A stretch of DNA of 64,000 nucleotides, from NCBI RefSeq assembly GCF_020103695.1, contig NZ_JAHXBF010000039.1, positions 40,088 to 104,087 on the forward strand, read 5' to 3'. Shown one piece after another: positions 1-9,076 of this stretch. This stretch comes from Hyalangium versicolor (GTDB lineage Bacteria > Myxococcota > Myxococcia > Myxococcales > Myxococcaceae). Under the pieces are notes generated by a model. The model worked only from the letters and a program-made list of their open reading frames with translations, made no database searches and was not told where the DNA came from. A program made the translations under genes and the position numbers. Positions within the stretch are counted from its first letter, which is position 1; each line of letters opens with the position of its first letter.

Positions 1-336
1 GGGTGCCCAGCCCCAGTTCCAGGCGGAGACGAACGTCCATCCCCAGTCGCTGTACTGCCAGCTGCCGCCGGTGGCGTAGGGCACGAAGTCGGCTCCCACC
101 ACCCAGGGATACGGGCGCCAGACGGGCCCCACCCCCCCCGGTACAGTCACCCACTCTCCGTAGGGGGAGAGCACGTTGTAGAACTCAGCCTCCGCGCCCG
201 CGGGGGCGACAGCCTCCGCGCTCACGCCCACCTCTTCTTCGCCCACCGCCACGCACCCGTGGAAGGCGAGCAGACAGAGTGAGCAACCAAAGGCCAGGCT
301 GCACAGCTTCAAGAAACGCCAGGGCCGGGCTCTCAT
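1..336 (-). CDS. Secreted/lipoprotein-like protein with DUF6600-type repeats, truncated by window edge
   Basis: An open frame starts at the ATG complementary to 334-336 and runs off the left edge, giving 112 residues. The N-terminus (MRARPWRFLK, then a hydrophobic stretch ending near Cys28 in LLAFHGC) is an export signal, possibly a weak lipobox. The mature part is rich in Trp, Tyr and Gly with the pattern YGEWV, VWRPYPWV, FVPYATGGSWQYSDWGWTF, which matches the DUF6600-type repeats of myxobacterial secreted proteins as I know them. The function of that family is not established. The next gene on the same strand ends upstream at 560, leaving about 220 bp between them. The C-terminus is outside the window. 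Confidence 0.6.
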   Translation of the reverse strand, partial: MRARPWRFLKLCSLAFGCSLCLLAFHGCVAVGEEEVGVSAEAVAPAGAEAEFYNVLSPYGEWVTVPGGVGPVWRPYPWVVGADFVPYATGGSWQYSDWGWTFVSAWNWGWAP

Positions 337-559
337 GGATCACACCTCGCTTCGAAGTCTTCCGTGCAAGGTATGCACGCAAGCCAGGGCGAGCGTGGAG
401 CATGCCCGGCGCCTGACGCGAGCAGCGTGAGCACGCCTTACTTCCCGCAGGGCTTGCGCCTCGGCCCAGCCGGGTCGGACTCTCGAGACCCGGTCGGCCA
501 GTTCCAGCCCGCGATTCAATACCAGACGGAGATTCGTTCCCGGGTGCTTCGGGCTGGTA

Positions 560-1507
560 TTACGGACAGGGCCCGCAGTCCGCCAGGCAACTGATCGCGC
601 TCTTGCCCGTGCCGCACGACTCCGAGATCTGGCAGATGCCATCGCCGCATTTGTAGATGTCTTGGGGCCGGATGCGCGTCGACAATGCAGGGTAGGTCTT
701 CTTGTTGTAGGTGCACGAGGCGTAGAAGCCCTTGGTGCTGTCTGGGATACAGCCCGTGCCTCCGCCACAGGTGCCTGTGATGGTGATGGGCGAGCAGCTC
801 GAGTTCGGACTCTCAAGCGAGCAGGCCCGCAGGGTGCTCTGCGCAGACGAGAGCTTCAGGTGCGGATCCTTGCAGACGAAGATGCCCTCGTTGCGGAACA
901 GGTTGCCGTAGAACGTGGCCTCCTGCTGGCTGTAGGTCGTGGCTTCCCCCGTGTCCATGTGCAGCACATTGCTTGGCGCATCCCGCCCGACGACCGAGAT
1001 CTGCATGCTGACGCCAAACTTGTTCACATGGGCCGCGAGACACGCCGTGATGAGCTGTTCCTCCCTCTCGGAGGCGACCTGGCCACTGGCCCAGTTCGGC
1101 GTGAGGCCCAGCTCGCCCGTCCACGTGTAATGCACGCCAGTGGAAGGATGGGTCCAGGTGCGGCTCTCACTCGCGGGCACGGCGCAGCGGACCAGGTACC
1201 GCATCACCATGTCCGACAGGGCAGCCGGGTTCGAGTCGAACCAGGAAGCGAAGGAAGCCGTCGACAGTCCGTTGGTCCCCAGTCCGTTGGTCCCCAGTCC
1301 GTTGGTCCCCAGTCCGTTGGTCCCCAGTCCGTTGGGCGTCAGGCTATTGTTGGTGACCAGCGCGGAGTCCGAGCTGCTCATCCACGCCTCCTCGAAGGGA
1401 GACGCGGGCTCCGGAGCGCATCCCGCAACGAGGCAAAGGTTTGCCAGCATCCCGAGAAGATGGAGACATCCAGACTCGATTCGACCTTCTTGCTTGAACA
1501 CATTCAT
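560..1507 (-). CDS. NGLGT-repeat lipoprotein, copy A (Cys-rich C-terminus)
   Basis: The product is 315 residues. A lipoprotein signal ends at LVAGC (about residue 29), so the protein is probably anchored in the envelope. Residues about 58-80 are five NGLGT-type pentapeptides, encoded by 15-bp tandem DNA repeats. The middle is a conserved domain of unknown function (WTGELGLTPNWASGQ, ATFYGNLFRNEGIFVC). The C-terminus is a CGDGICQ..ESC..DCGPC motif of the type common in myxobacterial secreted proteins. Start: ATG 1507, preceded by GGGGGGAG. It is nearly colinear with the gene at 7225-8172 on the other strand, and the similarity extends about 130 bp upstream of the start. NGLGT-repeat proteins are widespread in Cystobacter/Archangium; I know of no assigned function. 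Confidence 0.8.
   Translation of the reverse strand: MNVFKQEGRIESGCLHLLGMLANLCLVAGCAPEPASPFEEAWMSSSDSALVTNNSLTPNGLGTNGLGTNGLGTNGLGTNGLSTASFASWFDSNPAALSDMVMRYLVRCAVPASESRTWTHPSTGVHYTWTGELGLTPNWASGQVASEREEQLITACLAAHVNKFGVSMQISVVGRDAPSNVLHMDTGEATTYSQQEATFYGNLFRNEGIFVCKDPHLKLSSAQSTLRACSLESPNSSCSPITITGTCGGGTGCIPDSTKGFYASCTYNKKTYPALSTRIRPQDIYKCGDGICQISESCGTGKSAISCLADCGPCP
1262..1333 (-). repeat. 15-bp coding tandem repeat (NGLGT)
   Basis: About five 15-bp units with the motif GTCCCCAGTCCGTTG (plus strand) encode the NGLGT pentapeptides of copy A. Such arrays are prone to slippage, but the unit number here equals that of copy B. Confidence 0.85.
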
Positions 1508-1652
1508 ATACTCCCCCCGTCACGCATACGTTACGGAAGGTTGAGGAGTTTCATACCCATGGAAAATCCTCAGGGACGCAGCAGCGTCCGGTTCTCGTAA
1601 CAACTCCTCCCGCTCCTTGCGCGAGACTGTTATCCACCTACCGTCGTCGCCT

Positions 1653-2084
1653 TCATTCGCTCGTGGAGCCCGAGGTCACGGTGGAGTCACTGGTGGTGGT
1701 GGCCGGAGGGGGCTCTCCAAGGATGAGCATGAAGCAGCGCGCCAGCTCGTCGCGGGAGAGGACGCTCTCCACGGCCAGGACGTGGATGGAGCTGGGCGCC
1801 TGCGAAACCAGGAAGGCTCTGCCCTGGGGCAGACGCACCTCCTCGCCCTCGGTCTCGGGGGTGAGATCGCTCACCTGAGCCATCAGCAAGACCCGGACGG
1901 TCCTCGTTGCATCGTCTCGACTCACTACATAGACGATGGGCATGGCGGTGGTGAGGGGCCCTCGCACCGCGAAGCAGGCTTGATCACTCACCCTCGCCAG
2001 CGGGATGAGCGGCAAGGTGTTGACCTCGGTTCCGGTGAGGACCTCCAGGGTCCACTTCAGCTTCTCGTGCTTCGGTTTGATCAT
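1653..2084 (-). CDS. Small cytoplasmic protein, DUF4384-like
   Basis: The product is 143 residues. I chose ATG 2084 because GAGGAG lies 4-5 bp upstream and the longer in-frame extension is low-complexity, Arg/Pro-rich high-GC translation. The sequence has no signal peptide or membrane segment. The stretch with IVYVVSRDDATRTVRVLL, VRLPQGRAFLVSQAPSSIHVLAVES resembles the beta-rich DUF4384 fold often attached to myxobacterial Ser/Thr kinases; that assignment is by eye and tentative. The tail is Ser/Thr-rich (TTTSDSTVTSGSTSE). It lies between the NGLGT lipoprotein on the same strand and a divergent secreted protein. Confidence 0.6.
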   Translation of the reverse strand: MIKPKHEKLKWTLEVLTGTEVNTLPLIPLARVSDQACFAVRGPLTTAMPIVYVVSRDDATRTVRVLLMAQVSDLTPETEGEEVRLPQGRAFLVSQAPSSIHVLAVESVLSRDELARCFMLILGEPPPATTTSDSTVTSGSTSE

Positions 2085-2504
2085 GACGCTCCTCGTCTTT
2101 CCTGGGGATGCTGGATCTTCCCGCGGCCCCCTGGCAAGGAGCTGCGGGGTCTCCTCGCCTGCATCGCGGTCCGAGCGCGGGTAGGGGCGAAGGAGCATGG
2201 GCACGACCTTGTTGCACGGGCCGGGCCGCAGCGGGCGCAGTGCGCACCGTGACGCAGAGCGCGCGGCACGCGGGCGCGCACGCGTGCCGTCCCACCCCGC
2301 GCGCGCGGAAACGCCCATGCCAGCGGCCCTTTGCCCGAGCGAGCCCCTCTGAGCGGCTCGGTTCGAGAGGGTTGGTACGACGGTTGCTCTAGCCCTTCCT
2401 CGTCCCGGGCCTGGTTCTCGGGGCGCCCCATCCCGGGGCGCATTCATGGCGAGCGACTCGCGCCATTGCGCGCGAGCGACGCCTCCTGACAGGGGAGTCT
2501 CCAT
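2085..2504. other. Intergenic, very GC-rich
   Basis: This 420-bp stretch separates divergent genes. It is dominated by GC-rich sequence with many CGCG tracts around 2225-2310. No convincing gene was seen. It should contain the promoters of both flanking genes, but I cannot place them. Confidence 0.5.
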
Positions 2505-3590
2505 ATGAAGCAGTTCTTGAAGCAGCTCCGTTCTCTCTGTGGTGCCTTGGTGTCCGGAGCGACGCTCCTGGTTGCGGGGCAGTCCCAGGCGGCGTTGCTG
2601 ATCAACGTCGACACCGCGGGCTGCAACACCAACGTGGCCATCAACAACGCCATCGCCCAGAGCTTCCGCGTGGACGCGCAGACCCAGCTCGACAAGATCG
2701 AGATGTGGATCAAGCCCGAGCTCTACTACACGACTTCATACGCGATGGAGCTGTACTCCGGCGATGGGACGGGCGGGACGAAGATCTCCACCTCGCCGAC
2801 GACGCTGAGCCTGGGCTCGCAGACGGGCGGCACGGCCTCGGGCTTCTATGCCTTCGCGTTCCCGAACGTCACGCTGCAAGCCAACCAGGCCTATACCTTC
2901 CGGCTGGTGAGGCTCTCCACGTACTCCGGCGCCTTCTCCGAGTGCGGCAACGTCTACCCCAACGGCAACCAGTACTGGCTGGGGTCCTCCGCGGACCCGT
3001 ACTATGATGTGTCCTTCAAGCTGTACAGCGCGTCGCCGAGCGTGTCGCCGCTGGTCTACGGGCAGACGTACAGCATCCAGAACAGCTACCAGAACTGGCA
3101 GGGAGGCTACCTCGATACCCGCGCCGCCGGCTGCGAGGGCAACTTCCTCTGCGTGTCGACGGCCACTGTCCCCAACCGCGACAACGGCTCTGGCACGTGG
3201 AAGATCCTGTCCGCCAGTGGGAAGGCGGCGGGGACGCCCGTGTCCGCCGGCGACGACGTGTACCTGCTCAACATGCACCAGGGTAACGGCGGGTATCTCG
3301 ACACCGCCTATCCCGGCTGCGAGGGCAACTTCTTCTGCGTGTCCACGGCGTACAGCAGCAGCCGGGATGGGGGCTCCGGTACCTGGAAGGTCCTGCCGAA
3401 CGGGTCGACGAACGGTCCGATCATGGAGGGCCAGCCCCTCCACCTGCTCAATGGCTACGCCAGCTACAATGTAGGCTTCCTGGACATCATGGGCACCGGC
3501 TGCGAGGGCAACTGGTACTGCGCGTCCACCAGCCTGCGCTGGGACCGCGACGGTGTCGGCACGGCGACCTGGCGGTTCTTCGCCCAGTAG
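2505..3590 (+). CDS. Secreted protein with three 60-residue GYLDT repeats (beta-trefoil-like)
   Basis: The product is 361 residues with a Sec signal (MKQFLKQLRS, hydrophobic core, AQSQA-type end near residue 29). Residues about 30-180 form a beta-rich domain carrying two Cys. The C-terminal half has three repeats beginning near residues 199, 262 and 324, each with a GYLD core, a GCEGN(F/W)xC motif and a Ser-Thr..RD.G.GTW end; each repeat has a conserved Cys pair. Three repeats of about 60 residues suggest a beta-trefoil of the fascin/ricin type, possibly glycan-binding. This is inferred from periodicity and not from recognised family membership. Start ATG has GGGGAG upstream. It is followed 66 bp later by the kinase gene on the same strand. 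Confidence 0.75.
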   Translation: MKQFLKQLRSLCGALVSGATLLVAGQSQAALLINVDTAGCNTNVAINNAIAQSFRVDAQTQLDKIEMWIKPELYYTTSYAMELYSGDGTGGTKISTSPTTLSLGSQTGGTASGFYAFAFPNVTLQANQAYTFRLVRLSTYSGAFSECGNVYPNGNQYWLGSSADPYYDVSFKLYSASPSVSPLVYGQTYSIQNSYQNWQGGYLDTRAAGCEGNFLCVSTATVPNRDNGSGTWKILSASGKAAGTPVSAGDDVYLLNMHQGNGGYLDTAYPGCEGNFFCVSTAYSSSRDGGSGTWKVLPNGSTNGPIMEGQPLHLLNGYASYNVGFLDIMGTGCEGNWYCASTSLRWDRDGVGTATWRFFAQ

Positions 3591-3656
3591 GCACGTCGTT
3601 GCCGCCGCCGAAGGCGCGGCCCTCCACCGCTGCCCCGCTATACTGCTCGCCTCCTC

Positions 3657-5654
3657 ATGGAGAAGGTTCTCGAGAGACAGGAAGGCGGCAGGGTGGAGGG
3701 TCCGACGGATCCCCTCCTGGGGACGCTCGTCGGGCAGTACCGGATCACCCGAGAGATTGCTCGGGGTGGCATGGGGGTGGTCTACGAGGCCATCCACGAT
3801 GCCATCGGGCAACGCGCCGCGGTGAAGGTCCTCCAGGACACGGGAGGGAGGGCCTCGGCGCTCCCGAGGTTCCTCAACGAGGCACGGGCTGTCAGCCGGG
3901 TGCAGCACCCAGGCATGGTTCGCATCTTCGACTTCGGCCAGTTGGCCTCGGCGGTGCCCTACATCCTCATGGAGTTCATCGAGGGTGAGCTGCTCCGGGT
4001 CCGCCTCTCGAGGCCCGAAGGCCGACTGGCGCCCGAGAGCGCCCTGCGCATTGCCCGGCAGATCGCCGCTGCCCTCGCCGCGGCACATGCGTGTGGCATC
4101 GTGCACCGTGACCTCAAGCCCGAGAACGTGATGCTCGTCCGGGATGAAGAGGCAGCGGGGGGCGAGCGGGTGAAGTTGCTCGACTTCGGCATCGCCAAAC
4201 TCGTGGGAGACGAGCACTTCCGGACCACGGAGGGGACCGTGCTGGGCACGGCGCTCTACATGTCTCCCGAGCAGTCCGCGGGGAGCGAGGACATCGACGA
4301 CCGCGCCGACGTCTATGCGCTCGGCGTCCTGCTCTACGAGATGTTCGCGGGCGCGCCGCCCTTCTCCGGCGGGTCCACGGCCGTCATGCGGCAGCACCTC
4401 TTCCAGGAGCCGCCTCCACTCCCCGAGGAGAGCGCTCTCTCGGGAGCGGGGCGCGAGCTCCTGCGCCGGATGCTGGCGAAGGAGCCCTCCCGGAGGCCGC
4501 GCATGGAGGAGGTGGCGGAGCTGCTCCAGCGCCTGGAGCGCGGCTCCTCCCTCGAGGGGGAACTCCCTGTCTCGCTGGTGCCCTCGAAGAGCACCAGCAG
4601 GCCCCACGAGAGACAGGGCGTCCCGACCGTCGCGGAACGACGAAAGGTCACGGACACGCTTCGACCTCCGATGCGCCGCCGGTGGCCGCTCGTGGCGGGC
4701 GGGGTAGCGGTGACGATGGTCACGGCGGTCTGGCTCGGCGCCCGGGCCTTGGAGCGGCCTCGAGCGGTGGTCCCGACGCTGGAGGGCATGGTGCGGCTGC
4801 CAGGAGGCTCATTCCGCATGGGCAGCACGCCCGAGGAGATCGGGACCGAGTGCGCGCGCCTGCCCGGAGGCTGCACGGCCGACGCACGCAGGCGCCTGGA
4901 GCGCGAGCTGCCGGCGCGGGAGGTCACCGTCTCGTCGTTCCAGCTCGACGCCTACGAGGTCACCCACGCCCAGTTTGCCGCGTTCCTCAGTCGCGTCTCG
5001 CCCTCGCTCGACGTGCGGGAGGACCGCGACGACCACCGCCCGCGCTTCGTGTACGACCGTGCCTCCGGGCTGCTGCTCGTGGATCTCTACCCGAGGGCCA
5101 GTGGCCTCGAGCGGACGACGGAGGGCCTCTTCTCCGTGCGCCCCGGGATGGAGAACAAGCCCGTGGTCCAGGTGACGTGGGATGGGGCCTCGCGGTACTG
5201 CCAGTTCCTCGGCAAGCGCCTGCCCACGGAGGCCGAGTGGGAGTTCGCCGCGCGCGGGGTGCAGCGCCGGACGTACCCCTGGGGAGAGGACGCTCCTCGG
5301 TGCGAGGGCGTCGTCTTCGGGCGCGAGGCGGGGGCCGGCTGCGAGCAGCTGAAGGGGCGCCGGGAGGACGTGGGCGCGGGCGCGCGGGATGTGACGAGCG
5401 AGGGCATCCACGATCTCGGCGGGAGCGTGGGCGAGTGGGTCCAGGACGCGTTCACGCTGCCCTACTACGGCGCCTGTGGCGACTGCGTGAACCCGCGGGC
5501 CGCGGAGCCCCACGTCCCTGTCGCCGAGGATCTGCGCCTGTTTCGCGGTGGGGCCTCCACGACGAACGCGCTGCTGTCCCGCGGGGCCACGCGCAGCCGC
5601 TGGAAGCGAGGGGATGTCCAGGAGGGGATCGGTGTGCGCTGCGCATCCGAGTGA
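3657..5654 (+). CDS. Ser/Thr protein kinase fused to a sulfatase-modifying (FGE-like) domain
   Basis: The product is 665 residues. The kinase domain spans about residues 26-300: glycine loop ARGGMG (36-40), Lys57, HRDLKPEN (150-157), DFG (176-178), MSPEQ (202-206), all intact. A single membrane span lies near 343-365. From about 378 there is an FGE-sulfatase/SUMF1-type domain (MVRLPGGSFRMGS, KRLPTEAEWEFAARG, YPWGEDAPRC, GGSVGEWVQD, and FRGGAS near the C-terminus). In known relatives this fold can be an oxygenase or a sensory, non-catalytic module; which applies here is not shown. The topology predicts a cytoplasmic kinase and an outward FGE-like domain. The next gene, an FHA-sigma54 activator, starts 7 bp after this stop, so the two probably form a phospho-relay to transcription. 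Confidence 0.9.
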   Translation: MEKVLERQEGGRVEGPTDPLLGTLVGQYRITREIARGGMGVVYEAIHDAIGQRAAVKVLQDTGGRASALPRFLNEARAVSRVQHPGMVRIFDFGQLASAVPYILMEFIEGELLRVRLSRPEGRLAPESALRIARQIAAALAAAHACGIVHRDLKPENVMLVRDEEAAGGERVKLLDFGIAKLVGDEHFRTTEGTVLGTALYMSPEQSAGSEDIDDRADVYALGVLLYEMFAGAPPFSGGSTAVMRQHLFQEPPPLPEESALSGAGRELLRRMLAKEPSRRPRMEEVAELLQRLERGSSLEGELPVSLVPSKSTSRPHERQGVPTVAERRKVTDTLRPPMRRRWPLVAGGVAVTMVTAVWLGARALERPRAVVPTLEGMVRLPGGSFRMGSTPEEIGTECARLPGGCTADARRRLERELPAREVTVSSFQLDAYEVTHAQFAAFLSRVSPSLDVREDRDDHRPRFVYDRASGLLLVDLYPRASGLERTTEGLFSVRPGMENKPVVQVTWDGASRYCQFLGKRLPTEAEWEFAARGVQRRTYPWGEDAPRCEGVVFGREAGAGCEQLKGRREDVGAGARDVTSEGIHDLGGSVGEWVQDAFTLPYYGACGDCVNPRAAEPHVPVAEDLRLFRGGASTTNALLSRGATRSRWKRGDVQEGIGVRCASE

Positions 5655-5661
5655 GGGTGAA

Positions 5662-7002
<1,341 letters not shown>

Positions 7003-7224
7003 GTTCCCCAGGCTCGGGATCGGCTCTCGGCGCTGTTTACGGGAACGTTGCCTCGGCGGTGATCCAACGGACCGGACGCCCTTCTATCGATGTGGGTGGA
7101 TAATAGTCTCGCGTGAGGAGCGGGGGCAGTTGTTACGAGAACCAGACACTGCTGCCTTCGTGAGAGTTTTCCGTGGGTATGAAACTCCTCAATCTGTCGT
7201 AAAGTATGCGTGAGGGGGGAGTGT

Positions 7225-8172
7225 ATGAGTATGTTCAAGCAAGAAGGTCGAATCGAATCTGGATGTCTTCATCTTCTCGGGATGCTGGCAAACCTTTGCC
7301 TCGTTGCGGGATGCGCTCCGGAGCCCGCGTCTCCCTTCGAGGAGGCGTGGGTGAGCAGCTCGGACTCCGCGCTGGTCGCCAGCAATAGCCTGACGCCCAA
7401 CGGGCTGGGGACCAACGGACTGGGAACCAACGGGCTGGGAACCAACGGGCTGGGAACCAACGGGCTGTCGACGGCCTCCTTCGCTTCCTGGTTCAACTCG
7501 AACCCGGCTGCCGTGTCGGACATGGTGATGCGGTACCTGGTCCGCTGCGCTGTGCCTGCGGGTCAGAGCCGCACCTGGACCCATCCTTCCACTGGCGTGC
7601 GGTACACGTGGACGGGCGAACTGGGCCTCACGCCGAACTGGGCCAGTGGCCAGGTTGCCACCGAGAGGGAGGAACAGCTCATCACGGCGTGTCTCGCGGC
7701 CCATGTGAACAAGTTTGGCGTCAGCATGCAGATCTCGGTGGTCGGGCGGGATGCGTTGAACAACCTGGTGCCCATGGCTCCAGGGGAAGCCACGACCTAC
7801 AGCCAGAGAGAGGCCACGTTCTACGGCAACCTGTTCCGCAACGAGGGCATCTTCGTCTGCAAGGATCCGCTCCTGAGGATCAACTCGTCGAAGAGCACCC
7901 TGCGGGCCTGCTCGATTGAGAGTCTGAGCTCGAGCTGCTCTCCCATGGCCATTACGGGCACCTGTGGTGGAGGCACGGGCTGCACCCCGGACAGCAGCAA
8001 GGAATTCGACGGCTCGTGCAAGTACAACGGGAAGGCTTACGCTGCGTTGTCGACGCGCATCCGGCCCGAGGACATCTACACGTGTGGCGACGGCATCTGC
8101 CAGATCTCGGAGTCGTGCGGCACGGGCTCGAGCGCAAGCAGTTGCCTGGCGGACTGCGGGCCCTGTCCGTAA
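7225..8172 (+). CDS. NGLGT-repeat lipoprotein, copy B
   Basis: The product is 315 residues, the same length as the minus-strand copy at 560-1507. The start is taken as ATG 7225 (MSMFKQEG), which aligns with MNVFKQEG of copy A and follows GAGGGGGGAG; a GTG at 7210 is in frame but less likely. It has a lipobox LVAGC, five NGLGT units, the same central domain, and the CGDGICQ..CGPC Cys-rich end. Differences from copy A cluster in the last third (for example the KDPLLRINSSK and KEFDGSCKYNGK regions). It is presumably an envelope lipoprotein of unknown role. It follows the activator by about 220 bp and may have its own promoter, since the upstream DNA is conserved with copy A. Confidence 0.8.
   Translation: MSMFKQEGRIESGCLHLLGMLANLCLVAGCAPEPASPFEEAWVSSSDSALVASNSLTPNGLGTNGLGTNGLGTNGLGTNGLSTASFASWFNSNPAAVSDMVMRYLVRCAVPAGQSRTWTHPSTGVRYTWTGELGLTPNWASGQVATEREEQLITACLAAHVNKFGVSMQISVVGRDALNNLVPMAPGEATTYSQREATFYGNLFRNEGIFVCKDPLLRINSSKSTLRACSIESLSSSCSPMAITGTCGGGTGCTPDSSKEFDGSCKYNGKAYAALSTRIRPEDIYTCGDGICQISESCGTGSSASSCLADCGPCP
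7399..7473 (+). repeat. 15-bp coding tandem repeat (NGLGT)
   Basis: Five 15-bp units encode the NGLGT pentapeptides of copy B and match the array at 1262-1333 in inverse orientation. Confidence 0.85.
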
Positions 8173-8207
8173 TCTCAGCGCGGTTTGGAGAAGAAGAACG
8201 CTGGGCT

Positions 8208-8636
8208 ATGTATGATGGAAGGGTGCGCAGCCTCGCCTTCCTCTTCGTCCTCGCTTGCTCCTCCGACCGGCCGGCGCCCCTCCAAGAGGCGGCGCCAGCC
8301 TCGCTTCCTGCACCTGCACCCATCATCGCACCTGCCCCGGCGCGATACCCCGAAGCCGCGATCGAAGAGGCACAGCGGAGTAACCGCAACGCGTGCCTTC
8401 GGCTCGTGTACAAGCGCGGTTGCTCGGAGCTGCGGACCGGCACGATTACGGCGCACGTCACGCTCGATCCGGCCGGGAAGCCCGCGCGCGTCGAAATCAC
8501 TGGCAATACAGTGAAGCGTGATCCGAAGCTCGTCGCCGACTGCGTCGAGAAGGACCTCGCCACGTGGACGTTTGCGCCGCCGGGTGAAGCGCCGCCGGGA
8601 TTCGACATGACGCTGATCTTTTCCGACATGTGCTAA
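8208..8636 (+). CDS. Small lipoprotein with AgmX/TonB-C-like domain
   Basis: The product is 142 residues from ATG 8208, or 137 from GTG 8223, which would give a tidier lipoprotein signal (MRSLAFLFVLACSS). The lipobox-like VLAC puts the mature N-terminus just before a Pro/Ala-rich spacer. The C-terminal part (GTITAHVTLDPAGKPARVEI, VADCVEKDLATWTFAPP) matches the beta-alpha-beta pattern of AgmX/PglI C-terminal and TonB C-terminal domains of myxobacteria. Such domains are found in gliding-motility and energy-transducing proteins, but lipoprotein versions have no defined role that I know. It is 35 bp downstream of copy B on the same strand. Confidence 0.65.
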   Translation: MYDGRVRSLAFLFVLACSSDRPAPLQEAAPASLPAPAPIIAPAPARYPEAAIEEAQRSNRNACLRLVYKRGCSELRTGTITAHVTLDPAGKPARVEITGNTVKRDPKLVADCVEKDLATWTFAPPGEAPPGFDMTLIFSDMC

Positions 8637-9076
8637 CGCGAACGAGCTCGTCTTACGCGCCACGGTGCGTCGAAAAGGCGCGCGTTCACGAAGTCGTCGG
8701 GATCAACACCCGTCTCAGCGCAGTGCTTGGCCGCACGGTCGAGAAAGCCTGCGACGGCCCTCACGGTCTGCAGGAAGGTGGGCACGCTTAAGCCTGCCTC
8801 CACACCTCTCCCCTGCCACCCGCTTCCTCGTCCACGCACTCAGAGACCAGGATCGCGGACTGGGTGGGAGTGCGCTCGCCGCTCATCGTCCATGGTGAGG
8901 GTCCCAGCGGCTATGCGCCCGAGGTGGCCGCTCTCATGGATCTGCTTCGAATCGAGCGCGAACCCCCGCCTGGGTGATAGGCGACCCAGCCTGCCTCTCC
9001 TTCATGCACGTGAGGGTGTCTGGTTTCAGGCCTACCGTACCGCTACAGTTTTACCGCCGGCCCTCCAGGAGGATCG
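8637..9076. other. Intergenic with gene remnants
   Basis: This 440-bp stretch holds no intact gene. The minus strand of 8640-8790 encodes a DUF1993-like remnant (listed separately). The plus strand of 8852-8977 has a codon-like open run (IADWVGVRSPLIVHGEGPS, ending PPPG, stop) without a start; it may be the tail of another decayed gene. The end of the stretch carries the AGGAGG site of the next gene. Confidence 0.45.
8640..8790 (-). pseudogene. DUF1993 family N-terminal fragment
   Basis: The minus strand reads VPTFLQTVRAVAGFLDRAAK, then HCAETGVDPDDFVNARL. This matches the conserved N-terminal helix region of DUF1993 proteins (pattern VP.F...L..L...LDKA..HA....D...LL.ARL). The frame continues for only a short unrelated Arg-rich tail after NARL, where intact family members have about 120 more residues. 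There is no proper start. I read it as a decayed fragment. The match is from memory of the family. Confidence 0.4.

Larger units (their letters stand above)
560..1638. repeat. Inverted duplication, left arm
   Basis: The coding sequence of copy A plus about 130 bp of upstream DNA is repeated in inverse orientation at 7096-8172. Identity is highest from the upstream region through the first half of the gene and falls towards the 3' end. The conserved upstream DNA probably contains the shared promoter and ribosome-binding site. Confidence 0.8.
7096..8172. repeat. Inverted duplication, right arm
   Basis: This is the counterpart of 560-1638 in opposite orientation, covering about 130 bp upstream of copy B plus its coding sequence. 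The two arms enclose about 5.5 kb with the DUF4384-like, secreted, kinase and activator genes. Confidence 0.8.

Noticed and set aside
2736..4607. A 623-codon minus-strand open frame
   Set aside because: It is antisense to the secreted protein and the kinase, both of which have clear domains; its translation matches no family.
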